Positions 38,976-52,279 of a DNA stretch of 64,000 nt are shown here, piece by piece. The notes under the pieces were generated by a model that ran no database searches, was not told the origin of the DNA, and worked only from the letters and a program-made list of their open reading frames with translations. Both the position numbers and the translations under genes were made by a program. Where the stretch lies: NCBI GenBank assembly GCA_008711295.1, contig VUYV01000069.1:1724372-1788371 (forward strand). Direction: 5' to 3'. How positions within the stretch are numbered: the stretch's first letter is position 1; each line of letters begins with the position of its first letter. Origin of the DNA: Anarhynchus alexandrinus (taxonomy: Eukaryota; Chordata; Aves; Charadriiformes; Charadriidae).

Positions 38976-39544
38976 TGTGCTGACTTTGCCTGGGACATAG
39001 TAGCCTGTATGGGGCTACGTTTTGCAATTGTGACCAAAAGAGTGTCAATAAGACAGAGATGTTTTAGCTATTGCTGAGCAGTGCTTACACAGTGTCAAAG
39101 CCTTTTCTGCTCCTAACACCACCTCACCAGTGAGTAGGCTGGAGGCGGGCAAGAAGCCGGGAGGGGACACAGCTGGGACAGCTGACTCCAGCTGACCAAA
39201 GGAATATCACAGACCACAGCAATAAAAGCTGTGGGAAAGAAGGAGAAAGAGTGGACATTTGGAGTTATGGTGTTTGTCTTCCCAAGTAACCGTTAACCAC
39301 AATGGAGCCCTGCTTTCCTGGAGATGGCTGAACACCTGCCTGCCTATGGGAAGCAGTGAATAAATTCCTTATTTTGCTTTGCTTGTATGCGCGGCTTTTG
39401 TTTTACCTATTAAACTGTCTTTATATCAACCCATGAGTTTCTTCGCACTTTTACTCATCTGATTCTTTCCCCTCTCCCACCTCAGGGAGAAGTGAACAAA
39501 TGGCTGCATGGGGCTGAGCTGCCCACAGGGGTTAAACTGCAACA
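38976..39544 (+). mobile_element. Solo LTR of an avian endogenous retrovirus, plus orientation
   Basis: This is a 569-bp LTR starting TG and ending CA, flanked by AGCTA (38971-38975) and AGCCA (39545-39549), a 5-bp target duplication with one change. A 5-bp duplication fits the ERVL class. AATAAAAG at 39221-39228 occupies the place of the TATA box, and AATAAA at 39359-39364 is the poly(A) signal, before a T-rich stretch and the 'AACCCATGAGTTTCTTC' segment. The family is the same as at 53.7-54.3 kb. No internal retroviral sequence or second LTR is adjacent, so it is a solo LTR left by recombination between the two ends of a provirus. Confidence 0.9.
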
Positions 39545-42500
39545 AGCCATTATTTACACAAATATGTCAACACTATGGTAACAGTAGGCATCACCCCACA
39601 CCATTGGGCAAAGGTGATCTAAACCTAAACTAAATATCTAATGACCATCTGGTCATTCTCCAAGTGGATCAAGGAGTGTCGAGAAAACCTGATAGGTCTT
39701 GAAGCTTTCGTTGTCTATAAAAAGACTGTGACCTTATACTAGGGGTTGCAAGACCATATTTATTGGGTTATGGGGCTACAAATGCTTCTAGAGCTTTGTG
39801 AGGTTATTACCAATTTCAAACTTCCTTTTTCTTTGGAGTTGGGATGTTTTATGGGACTATGTTATGGCATTTAGTTCAATTATCAATCTCCTGATTATAT
39901 CAATTTTGATTTTAGGATATTATAAAATAATTTTCTCTGATTTTTCTTCCAGTTTCTAGAACCTTCATACATAATTGACCATAGTCCCTGGGCAGCTAAT
40001 GCAGTTCCCTATAAAACTCACATTTAATTTTTGTTTCTACTTGGATTTAATAGTAAACCCATTAACAGTTCTAAGGCTCTTACATATTATGCTGATCACT
40101 GCCAATTGTAGTCCTAGGGACATATTTACATAGCAGGTGGAGAGATGCCTGGGTTTATTTTGTGTACTATGGCCAAAAGCAAATTCAGACTGACTCCTTA
40201 GGCTGTAAAAGCAATGCAAAGGTCTCACATCCTCTTTGGACATGATTACACCGTTAAAATGTTTAAAGACCTCTCAGATGAAAGAGAAATTTGAAATAGA
40301 CCCAAGAGATGCGTGGAATCAGAATAAGCCTAGTACAATATGTAACTATAAAATGCATTGAGAAAATAGAAAGTATCATTGGAGTTTAGGAAACACTTCT
40401 GAAATAAGTTCCTGAAGAAATATGAAAGTAAGTATATATTTCTGAGAAGTCTGTAAAACAGTAAAAGATTAAAAAAAAAAAAAAAANCAGAAAACTTTAC
40501 TGGAAGCATATCCTTCTATGAAAATATAAATAATGCAGGTCTTTTTATTACCCACTATAGTTTGGCACATCAGAAATACCAGATTGTCTTATTAGGCATT
40601 TACTAATGCATCAAATTACACAATTTTATCCTTTCAATACATGAAAAATGTGATAGGAAGAGGACAAAGGAGCTATTAAAATAGCTAATATTGCTAAAAG
40701 GAACTGAAACATATTCATATAAGCAACGATGATAAAATACTATACTGCCCTTCAAAGAAAAAAGTGCACAGTAACATGCAACTTTTGACCACTATGTCAT
40801 CTTGAATCCATTGGTTGTAAATGCAGTATTTAGTGGAACCTGTTCATGTTAAATGTGATTTCTGATTAATTTTGTTCATGTTACCATTAGCATGTAATGG
40901 ATCAACAATCCATTAATGGCAGGCATTACACACCTGTGGCTATACTAGACTAATCAAAATTAATTAATTTTGGAAAACATTTCGTAGCTGAATATGATGA
41001 AAAACAATAGGAAACTTAACACTGTCAAACTTCAAGGACAATACAGATGCCCCAAAAGAAAAAGGGAAAAAAAAACATGGTAGAATCTGTTGTTAAAGAT
41101 TTGCTGTCTGTGCTCAAGAGAACCTCTTCAGTTCCAGGTTTGAATAATCCAAATTGGGCTGGTCACAGTTCTAAGCAAAGAGAGCCAAATAGGTAAGCAG
41201 AGGAGAATAGGTTTTAGAGGTCCTAAAAGATCTAATAAAACTCTGAACAGTTCTTAGATCAATAATTATGCTCCAGAGGTATATTAGGATTTTTTTTTTC
41301 TTTTTCTTTTTTTATTTGGATCTATAAATCTCATTTTTTTTCTATGAATAAAGAGTTTTACTTTATAAATTCACTTTCCTGTATGTAGACATTCCTTAAC
41401 ACACTTGCTATGAGAAACTTGAAGCTTTGGTAGCCAAAAAAGGTGAAATAATGGCAACACAAGTTCTGCAGCTCTCAGTGGCACTTTTGAAAGCATATTT
41501 CATGTTTACATGCTGTTGGACCTCAGGATATTATTTCATGAAAGGAGTGGTATACAAGGAGTGTGATTTATTTTGCAAAATTTCAGAGGTCCAAAACATA
41601 GGTATGGAATCTCAAGCTAATTACTTCCACCTCCTACTCTATCCAATTGACCAAAGTAGACACCTCTAGAGAGTGATTCATCAAAATTAGACAAATATCT
41701 CAGAACTGAAAGGGATCACATTTGTAGGTGTTTCTTTCTCTCTATTTAATAAAAAAAAAAAGAGAATCCAGGGATTTTTAGTTGCTTAAAAATAGAGAAG
41801 TAAATTAATTCTACCAAAAGACCTCTTTCTGAAGGGCCAAATTCTATATCTGGTTGTCGTGCATTTCAGATTCAGTCACACACCTTCAATGTTTATCTTC
41901 AAACACAAGACGTTTTCCTGAGTCACTGCTAATGACTTGTTTGTTTCCGGTTCCACACAGAAACACAAAAGCATTTTTCTGCTAGCCTTTAGCTATACCA
42001 AAACTTAACATTGCTGAAGCCCTTTGTATGTCCTGGAAGATGAGGGGACTCTCTGGCCACAGCCATACAACTGAATTAACTTATCATCTGAAGAAGGGTG
42101 GCCTACTGAAATGAACCCAGTCACAGTCACTCCCAGGCCATAACTGCCAACACTCACAGGCCAACAATGTGATGGAGCACATTGTCCCATCAACCATCCC
42201 AGGAAGCTTTTTTACAAATCAGCAGGAGGACTCTTTTTGGTGTTGTCTTTTCCTTGGACCTCAGGTATTATAGTCTTGTCTCTGGTCCTGTCTCAGGCAT
42301 CAGCTCCTTTCTGCACATCTGTGGAGTCCTTGGATGGACCCCGAATATGGTTCATCCATTGCTGTGTCTTTGACTGTTAATGGATTCCATTACCACCACA
42401 GGGTTCAGACTGTGCCTTTTGGTCAGGGCACCACCTATGCTGGGGTCACCCTTGATTTATGGCTTGTCCCCATGCATGAAGCAGCCTTGTTCTTGCTGCT

Positions 42501-45500
42501 GGCTGACGTCTGATGTCTGTATCAACTTGACTACTGTGAAAACAGATTAAATAGATGAACTGGGAATGATACTGAAGTGATGAACTGGTGTTTTTAAGGA
42601 ACAAGCCTTGTCAGAAGTAGAATCTAGGCTTTATTACTTCTCTCTAGGGTAGTAATTCTCATGTGTGCCTACAGTGATAATTTTCATGTTCTCTTTGCCC
42701 ACATGACAAAAGTAGATGACTCAGTGTTTCATTGATTTGATGAGTATGTAAACTGGTTAAGTTATGGGAATATTGACCTGTTTTCCTTTTGCTTCTAGTG
42801 AATTCTTTGATAGATAATTGGGCTGCTTTAGAGAGAACATAAACTACTGAGGAACCTCTATATCCATGAAGCTTGCTTATCTTTTCTGTTAAAGCTGGTT
42901 CACAAGTAAAAATTAGTCTAGTTTGGCATTCCCATATATTTCTTTTGATCAAAGGAAGATGCACTGTTTTAAGTCAGAAGAGTGTTTCTGCCAGCAGTGT
43001 CTCAAAAATAAAGATCACCCTACATTCAAAGTTCCATGGATAATATTGATGCTTGCAAGGGAGGCAGTCTTGAGTGTTAAGTCTACATTCATCTCTTATG
43101 GTGAACAGCTTTCTTTTATTACAGCAAGATGTCATCTTGTTTCAGCAAGAAACTTCATGATCTCTTCAAAGAGGTGTTTCTTCAGCCCAAAGACTGGAAA
43201 CAAAACTGTTAGATGTAAATTAAAAGGAAAAAAGAAAAAAAGAAAAAAAGAAAAGATAAGCCCTCTGTCATAATGAAACTTTAACCATATGAGGTTTTCT
43301 TCCTTTGGCACTGTCACTGCCAGTAGACAGAACATTTCTAAAGATCAAGTTAATCAGAACAGAGAGAGTTTGTGAATGCCTTTAACCCTAATCCATCAAT
43401 TTGACAGCATTTAGCATGTCTGTCAATCACATTTATTCTGCAAAAGTCAGAATATAATGTTCAAGGAAATAAAAAGTAGTATAAAAATCAACTTGACAAT
43501 TAAAGCATTTGGGAAGCTTTGGCTCACCTGAACGATTTTTATATGTATATACATATGTACAGATTTATAAAAGTCTATGCATTGATTAACGGAGAAATTA
43601 TTGAATGTTATTTTTTTTTCATTTTGTGATAGATCCTTTTGTGTTATCTAAGGATTTTAAAGGTGAACTTTCTAAAGAACAATCATACTTACCTATCTGA
43701 ATTATACGACTTGATTTCCAATACTGACCAGTGCTTTCATATGTAAATATCGCCAAAACACAAACTAACAACTTCTCTTTTGCAAAAGTCTGCAAATACC
43801 AGAGTTTGTGCTAAAATGTAAGATGAAAACATACAGGTTCCATCACTGATAGCTCACCATGTGTGAGCATCTCAGTTTAAAAGAGGAAGACATACAGAAA
43901 GTTTACTTTCCACAAGGCTGCTTTGGCTTCCAATGCACACACTTTAATCTGTTCTACACAAACAATACTGTTTCATTTTTAGGGGATACAGAAAACCCTT
44001 ATGTCTGTAGGTTTTGAAAATGGGCTTACTGTTCGGTAGTTGGAGGAGTTGTACAATATGCCCAAACAATGAAGGTTGCATTTAAATTAAGAGTTTATTT
44101 ACGATTGGTAAATTTCTCTTGCAGGACTTCTTTTACTAGTGTTCTAGTATTTTTAAAGTTGGTTTGATATATAAGTCTCATGCCATGAGTTATTGTTCTA
44201 ATTTTGGCTCTGCCATTATTCAAATCAGAAGAAATAAAGGAAAAATCAGAAAACAATTTTGTGTTATCTTGAGGTAGGATTTTGTGAAAGCATCCTTATT
44301 GTGAATGTGAGATAGAAAAGTGTGCAAGATTCTACAGAGACAGTATAAAACATTTGAAAAACTCTTATCTAAAAACTGTCTCTGTTTTATGAAAGATTCC
44401 TTACCTAAATGAAATATTGTCACTACATGATTTGATGTGTTCCAGTTTCTGAGAAAAATGAGGGCTTTTTGTTTTCTGTTGTATTTGGATGCAAAAAAGT
44501 AACATAGTCTTGAAACCAATAGCAAATTATTTTTGCACTCATACTTGAAAGACATGCTGATATTGTGAATATAATATTATTAAGATTCATTATGAAATTA
44601 CCATGACAATTAAAGTCAGCTGTGAAACACCAGTTCAGGAGTAACTCTCTCATTTTAAAATAATATCATTAGTCCTTGTCATGCAGAGAAATGTAATTAA
44701 TGTAAATTTAATTTGCATATTCCCTGCTTAATTTCTTTTCTTTCTTTAATCTTGTAATCACCGCAAGTAGTTTTTCAAAAAGGTGACCTTACTAAGTGAT
44801 TAACATTTTTCTTAAACTCAAACTAACAATTGCTAGTTTATTATTATTAGTGTTACTGTAATCAAACAAAAAGAGAAGCTCAAAAGAGCAGAGAACCTTA
44901 AGATAATGGTAAAAGGTGCATTATTTCATTTAGAAGAGTTGAGATAATAATAAACACATCAGAATATATATATGTGCAAATACAGCCACACAGTTCGCAC
45001 CTACTGTGAATCTCCTCAAATAGTTCTCATTGACCAGCAATTACTATCATGCTGCCTTAGATATTTTTTCTAAGCAGGCATAAAACTTTCAGTCTGGGAT
45101 TAATTATTTGTAATAGACATATGGGCTAATTTATCTTTCTTCTTCTGTATGAATTATTCACAATCATGTTTTTCAAATATAGTAATTATTCAAAGACTGT
45201 TTTCCGCAGGCACTGGTGAATTGCACGTTCACAAAATATTTATTGTGAGTGTATTTTAAAGGTAAAATCTCAGTTCTGTTCTAATTTCCATGGGTACAAA
45301 TCCACAGAAATAAATCTCCCTACATCAGTGAATAGAAGACCAAAGCAACTGAAGCAATTGGGACACACTAGGAGTTCTCTGAAATACAAAGAGTTTCCAG
45401 GGCCAGAGAAACCCAGACTCGAAAGTATAAATATTTAAAGTTGCTGAATTCATTATTCATTTTATTTGAATATTCTGTGATTGCTATAGAAAATTATTCT

Positions 45501-46888
45501 CATTGGCACATCTTCCTTCCAACAACTCATTCACTAGAATATTCACAAAAAGGAGAACATAAAGCAGTGAGTACAAGTGAAAGGATTCATCGAAAAGTGA
45601 ATATTCACAGGGAATTATTTGCCCAGCTGGCAGAAATAACTGTGGCAGCTAGAAGTAATTATTGGATATCTGAACTACATAGTTTTAGCCAAGACCCAAA
45701 AGCTTTTCTGTGCAAAAGGGAATCATGGAGCTTGGAATATTTTAAATGAGCTTTTGATATTTCTTCAGTCATAGTTCCATGTGACATGTGGGTCCGTTGC
45801 TAAACTACAAGAAAAATTCACTGTTTGGATCTGATTCTGTTCTGAGATACACAAACATTTAATTCATCAATGTAGCACGGTATAATCACAAGTAGCTACT
45901 AATGTTGACATCACTACCAGGTATTGTATTTCAATAAGAATTGAGTTCTTATCAATACGCTTGAGAGGTTTGAAACCAAATGCTGCAGTCATGAATTTAT
46001 ACCTTGGTCATAATTTTTTAAATTTCTGATGTGATACATGATGTCAATAATTTGCTAATAAGAAGTTAGGTTTAACTAACCTATGCAAGTTAGGTTTAAC
46101 TAACTAAGCAAGCTTCATCATATTCATAGTGCAAGTCAGGTGTTATTTTTGACTTTCTAAAGTGTCATAAATATTTTCTTGTTCAGTTCCTTTTTTTTTC
46201 CCCAAAAGATCTAGAGTGTTTCTTGTAATCTTTCCTGCTGTGGATTTGGAGTTTAACGTTCTAAAGTTATATGATACTCCTATAGCATTCCTCCCAAATT
46301 GCATGACTATTCTAAGGTTGTTTTAACTTGTTCAGGTAGATTTCAATAATAAGACAATTATTCAGTAGCATCCTGTTTTCTGCAACAGCATCAGATTATT
46401 TCATAACGAAATTAGTTGGAGCGTTAACCAAAAAAAAAAAAAAGTGAGAAAAAGTTTTTGAATGGGTTGGCTCAAATTACTTTAATGGAAAAGTAAAAAG
46501 CAACTGTTTCCATGTTTTAGAATGAGACTTTTGAATCATGATATTATATCCAGCACATTAAATTAAGAAATGTAAGGTTTTCTTTTGTCTCATGTTCCTA
46601 TCTTTCAAAATGTCATTCTGTAATCATGTCAACATTGTTTTACCATTTTACAGAACATGTCTATCTACACGAAAATTGGTTCTTATCAGCCAGTACTGCA
46701 GGTAGGTCATGCTTAAAAAAACAACAAAAACAAAATAATTGGAGTAATATGACTTGTTTAAATTGATACTCAGTTGAAGAAGACTCTACCACAGTTCCTG
46801 GTGGTTTAGTGTAACAGATGTTACTAAATTGCCTCCGACTCAAACAGGTAAAAGACTTACCCACTGAATTGTCCAGTACCTAGACACT
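39545..46888. other. AT-rich unique DNA, no gene seen
   Basis: No recognisable gene. A run of 16 A at 40471-40486 ends in an N at 40487. An (AAAAAAAG)n tract is at about 43223-43255. A 16-base palindrome ATATGTATATACATAT is at 43541-43556. A GC-richer patch at about 42000-42545 has interrupted frames on both strands that I do not recognise. An open frame at 45441-45749 (102 codons, plus) has a fairly coding-like second half, but no supporting splice donor. Confidence 0.55.
46063..46104. repeat. Tandem duplication, 24-bp period
   Basis: AAGTTAGGTTTAACTAAC occurs at 46063-46080 and identically at 46087-46104. The first copy with its flank contains TAGGTT...AACCTA, giving a 6-bp stem with a 5-base loop. 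Confidence 0.9.
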
Positions 46889-46918
46889 TCTGCTACCACC
46901 TTCAGTGGTGGTAGCAGA
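46889..46918. repeat. Perfect inverted repeat (hairpin)
   Basis: TCTGCTACCACC at 46889-46900 and its exact reverse complement GGTGGTAGCAGA at 46907-46918 flank the 6-base loop TTCAGT. The pairing does not extend outside the arms. It is much GC-richer than its surroundings. It is too short for a microRNA precursor and has no neighbouring T tract or gene that would make it a terminator or histone-type 3' end. Confidence 0.9.
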
Positions 46919-48879
46919 CACATTCTCTGAGTTTTTAAATCGGGATTTGATATCTTCTAGAAGACGGTCTTTAAACTAATGAGAGTCGAAAGGGACATTA
47001 GGGCATATGACCTGCGTTATTCAAGATATCATAGTCTAGAGAACCAAAACGGTTATATTTAGTCATAGGCTAGATAAGTAAAATATTTCATTCTGAACTT
47101 GAAATATGTTAATCTGAAGCTCTTTTAAGATGCTGAGGTATTCCATTTTCAATCCACGAGCAGTTTTTCAGCCTTATAACAAAATACATTGTTTACTAAA
47201 AATACTTGATGTAGCTACCAAGGGCTCGTGTATACACATTTTCTTCTCCCTATTTAAATGCAGTCCTTTGCCTTTTGTATCAGATATAGTTGATGGGTAC
47301 AACGCACCATAAGTAATTTTGCAATAAGGTCTGTAATAAGATCTGGTTCTGTAATATGCTCATGGGCAGTATCTTGATCAGGCGTCTCTCTGGGAAATAA
47401 AAAGGAAAGGCAATATTCATGGTTGTTGCCAGTTATGTTTTGTATTTCTAGTCAAAAGTCTAACAGTGAGAAAGAGGTAAGTGAAAGTCAGATAGATGTG
47501 GGGAGAAGAGGGTGACCTAACTAAAGAAGGAAAGAAATCAGTTTGAAAAGCTTGAGTAATTCAGACTAGTAAAAGTTTATCAGTTCTTTACCACTATTTT
47601 TATTTTGAAATCTTGTCTACAGAGGAATCTTAATTGCCATCCAGATGACTTTGGTTAATTGACTGTTGTTTCCAGTATTTATGTAATGACATCACTGGGT
47701 GTCATACATAAAGGCTTCTACAGGCATTTGAGAAACATAGTTTCTGTTAAGTGTATTAGCAGAAAAAGTGAGATGAATTATCTTAACCAAGGTGAGTGCT
47801 AGAGAGATGTAAGCTACTGCATGCTCCCTACCTTAATGCTCTGGCTGATGCAAAGCTGCCTATTATGAAAATGAAGTTTCCCTTGAAATTGGAAATGCCA
47901 TGACATACTCTCTACCAAAATAAATTAGGTACAAGAAGCTATGTGTGATGCTTCTCATGAGGTGGGGGGAAATAAGCTAGACAATTTCTAACTATGAATG
48001 CTGTGAAATTTCCAATTTCTTGGTGTGATTCCACACTGTGGAGCTGGGCTTTAAAGTTTTATTTCTATATCATAATCTTATTTTTGTTGTCTACGCTCCA
48101 TAATTAAATGGCCCACTGGCCAGTTCATTCCTTAAATACAGGACCTGTGACAGAGGTTCACTCACAGCTAAGGAAGAAGTCATAATAACATAAACTGTTA
48201 TCAACACATCAGGTATTCTACTGTGTTCACCCCAGAATTCACACAGGAATTATTTCTCTCCAGTTTAACCAGCAGCAGGATCAGCCCTCAGGCTCTGTGA
48301 AATATCTTTGAGCATTTACTAGACAATCTAACTGTTTATTAGAGGGTTGGCTTCTGCCTCAAAGCAGTTTTTTTTTTTGTAACTGCAAAGTAAGAGAATT
48401 TCCCTGATACATATTTTAGTAGTAGTCACAATTAAAGGACAAATTTCTAAACTTATTGAACAAAACTTTTTTTCCTTTGAAAAAGTACTGCCTCTACAGA
48501 GGACACACACTGTCAGGTTTTATGTAGAAAACTGTAAAAAATCTACTTTATTTTCAACTAATTCAACATGTTTAATGATTAATAGCTGTGAATAATATAA
48601 AATTTTCATTATGTTTCAGTACACAAGCATATTAAGCATTTGAGAAAATGATTCTTTAGTCTTTTAAAAGAAAAGCTCTTTTTCATGTTCACATTTCATT
48701 TTCACCTTACACTGTACAAACTGTATTAAGAAGTGTCATTGAAAAAGTATTCTTTCTGCAACGATCAGGTATCTCAGGTACATATTCAGCCATATGTTCA
48801 CTGATGAAACAGTTAACTAATCACAATTTGAAATGAATATGAGAAGTTCTGGTCTGATAAAAAATGTTTTGGGAGGAAG
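46919..48879. other. AT-rich unique DNA, no gene seen
   Basis: Only short frames of about 60 codons or less are seen. No recognisable gene, RNA or mobile element. Confidence 0.6.
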
Positions 48880-49250
48880 AAGGGAAGGGAAGGGAAGGGA
48901 AGGGAAGGGAAGGGAAGGGAAGGGAAGGGAAGGGAAGGGAAGGGAAGGGAAGGGAGGGGAAGGGCAGGGAGGAGACGGGGAGNNNNNNNNNNNNNNNNNN
49001 NNNNNNNNNNNNNNNNNNNNNNNNNNNNNNNNNNNNNNNNNNNNNNNNNNNNNNNNNNNNNNNNNNNNNNNNNNNNNNNNNNNNNNNNNNNNNNNNNNNN
49101 NNNNNNNNNNNNNNNNNNNNNNNNNNNNNNNNNNNNNNNNNNNNNNNNNNNNNNNNNNNNNNNNNNNNNNNNNNNNNNNNNNNNNNNNNNNAAGGGAAGG
49201 GAAGGGAAGGGAAGGGAAGGGAAGGGAAGGGAAGGGAAGGGAAGGGAAGG
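48880..49250. repeat. (GGGAA)n microsatellite with assembly gap
   Basis: Pure AAGGG units run from 48880 to about 48953, become impure to 48982, and resume from 49192 to 49250. Positions 48983-49191 are 209 N, so the true array length is unknown. Long open frames reported across this region on both strands are an artefact of the repeat and the N run. GGG runs every five bases give a regular G-quadruplex pattern on the plus strand. Confidence 0.97.
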
Positions 49251-52200
49251 TACAGAATATTCAATAATCAAAATAATACAGAACTTTAAAGTCACTAGAT
49301 TCTCAGAACAACAACAATGCTTCAATATTCCAGACTTTCAGTGAAGTGTTTCATATACAGCTCTCAAATGGAGGCTGTCGGGGTCCTGTCACATTTTAGG
49401 ATGAGTAGTCTGAGTTGCCAGGCAAGTCAGGAGCCTTTCCTCAGGCTCATATTTACACCAGAAATTGTAAAAGGAACAGTAATAGCAATACAGTACATAA
49501 GACCCCAAACCATTCCACTCATACAGAATATATCTATTTATTGCCAAACTAAAAAAAACCCAAACCAACAGTAAAAACCCAATTAGATTTTGCATTCCAT
49601 TACAGATGGAATGAGTAGGTTCTTGCCCATTACTTCATTGTCCAGGTTTCCTGCTGCAAGGCCAGGGGACTTCTGTAGCTTACAAAAGATTCTAGTTCCC
49701 ACTTTGCCTACCCTCCACCTCTGTTTTATGTATCCATACTATGCCACCATTTACATGGAACTGACCGTGTTTAAATGTCCTGTCACACATTAACCTGAAT
49801 AAATCCAGTACCTGTTTACTTTTTAACTTGTTACCCAAGGAATTTTGCATCTGCCATGCCTTTGCCTCATTTTTCATAGTATCAGTTATGTCTTTCTCTT
49901 ATGCTGTCTCGCACCAATTGGGGTACAGTATCACATCCATGATGATCAAGCATCTGAGTTTGATCTGAACAATACATCTCTTTGTATTGCTATTGCAGAG
50001 TAAGAAAGAAATAAAGAAGGTGCAATCCATGTCCTATTCATTTAAGTAAAATACATGCATAACCAACATTATTTCCCCCATAGTCTGGCTGAAAGAAATT
50101 ACTGTTTCCTTACAGATGTAGAAAGCAGCTTTATAGATACATGTCAAATCTCATATTCAATTTCAAATGTTAGCAGATAGAAGTTTGAAGCTGAAGATTC
50201 CTGACTGAAAATTCAGGGATTCCTTTATCACTAGTTATAGGGGGATTCATATTATTCCTTTTGTTCCTCTCTTGGAACAAGGTCTGTTGATGTAGATACA
50301 GGTAAACTCTTTTTTCTCCTACATATTATGCATGCAGTGATTTGTCACTCCTGATTGGTTCATTTTGTGGAAATTTTAGCAGATTAAATATAAAAAAAAA
50401 AATTCCAAGAAACTCAGACTTGATGGAGAAGAGCATTGTATAAAAAGCTAGAGGGAGCTGAGTCTACAAAATGTATATTAAGATATCATTTATCACTTCC
50501 CCTGTTCTTCATTTTACATTATATCTGCTATGCTGCAACTATATTACTATTCCAGGCTGTGGCTATGTTCCTGCATTCTTAATGGTATATCAACATTTGT
50601 TTGCATTTTCAGGTAGTTATTTTTGGGTGATTAATTTGGGTGTCAAAAACCAAACTGCTGTCTTCCAGATACTATTCTGATCAGATTAACTGTGTCATTA
50701 TCCACAGGTATGAGGTATTTCAATTCTAGCCCATTGCTCAGTCTAGATAATTAAGTTGTCACTCCTTTAAGCAATTTATTACAATATAGTATGCAATTGT
50801 TTTATTATACATGAAAGCCTGTAAAGGGCAGGTTCCCATCAGTGGTTTGCAACTTGATTATGTGCATGAGTGTCCAAAAAACCAAAATAAAATGCATGTC
50901 ACTAGGAAAAAGGAATGAAAAGAAAAAGTTACAAAACAATGATTTATAGTATTTCCAGTTATTCTTTTGATGTTTTCTCAGAATTGCAAAGTCTTCAGCT
51001 AATCCAATTTACAGAGATTTGTTAATTTACCTCTGAGCAGGTAATTCTACATGAGAATTGCAATAAGTTAATAAGTTAACATGTACTGATTAAATAAACA
51101 ATGAATGATAGAATATTCAAAACCACATCTATTTGTATTAAGATCTCCTTCCTTCAGCTAATCATTCATAAGAGAAGAAAGAGACAAAAGGGAAAAGGTT
51201 TTCATGGCGGAAACCATTGTCTGAACATGCTGAATTCAAGAATTTAAAATTGTCTTTTTCAGTAAGAATGTGGGAAAAAAACACTTTGGATCCTATCACT
51301 GGTCCAAACACACATTCAGTTGCATTTGAATGTCATTTCACTCAGCTTCTTTGGCCAGTGGTATTCCAGTACAATCTGGACATTTTTCTAGCTGACTTTC
51401 TGGAAGATCATTTCATAGCTGCCAATTTCAGAGTTTTATTTTTCCTTAGAGCAGATGCATGTTGTCATTGCCACAGTCAAAATGTTAGCCACTTCAGTTG
51501 TAACCTCTTTACTTTCTAAAGCTATGTTAAAGTGGTTTTTGGTTCTTTGGGTGAGCAGGTGCATGGGTTCTTTTGTTCAACACTGCAAGTCATTTTTTTA
51601 TTACAAGAAACATTAAAGAATGTTTTATTGTGCCTAGGAATTCAAAGAAAATCACAGTTTAATGGATTACTTCAAATCCTATCACAAAAACATATTTGTG
51701 TATGTTAGGCTGTTTCCTATGTTTTCTGTCATTATCACCCACATAAAGGGTGACATTCATTTATATCACTTCAGAGGTTAATCGCTATCCTACCTAATGG
51801 TCTCCAACACCTGCACAACTTTTCAATAGGAGAGAACATCAAGGATGAAATACTTGAAATGTGCACTACTTTAGTGACCTAAGTACTCCACTACCTCTAC
51901 CAGGAATAGATTCGCATGTTTTGAATAAATATTTGGTACAAAAATATAAATCTGTGCACCTATGCCACTCTGTATGCGTATGATACAGATAAACACACAC
52001 CATATTTGTCATAGCACCCACCTAGAACTGTGACTTTCGGATGACCTCCAGAGTCTCAAAAGGCTTTTAAATCAGTAAGGAGTCATATAAAAGTGGAGAA
52101 AAGTAGTGAATGCACTAGAAAAGAGTGCAGTCTGAAAAGACAAAATCAAAAGAGGCCAGGAATGAAAACAAGTTAAAACTACCATGGGACCAAACAAAGC

Positions 52201-52279
52201 AACACAGTTAGTTCCACATCCACATTAGAACTAAGAGGAAGACTAAGACACCTTAGGGTTATTATTTGTTCAAGGGAAA
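49251..52279. other. AT-rich unique DNA, no gene seen
   Basis: No recognisable gene. Frames up to 100 codons (51217-51519, plus) are present but unrecognised, with composition similar to surrounding sequence. Confidence 0.6.

Noticed and set aside
46889..46918. MicroRNA precursor or histone-type 3' stem-loop
   Set aside because: The stem is only 12 bp without extension, and no histone-like frame or conserved flank is present.
48813..49325. Open frames of 141-170 codons on both strands
   Set aside because: They are translations of the (GGGAA)n repeat and the N gap, not genes.
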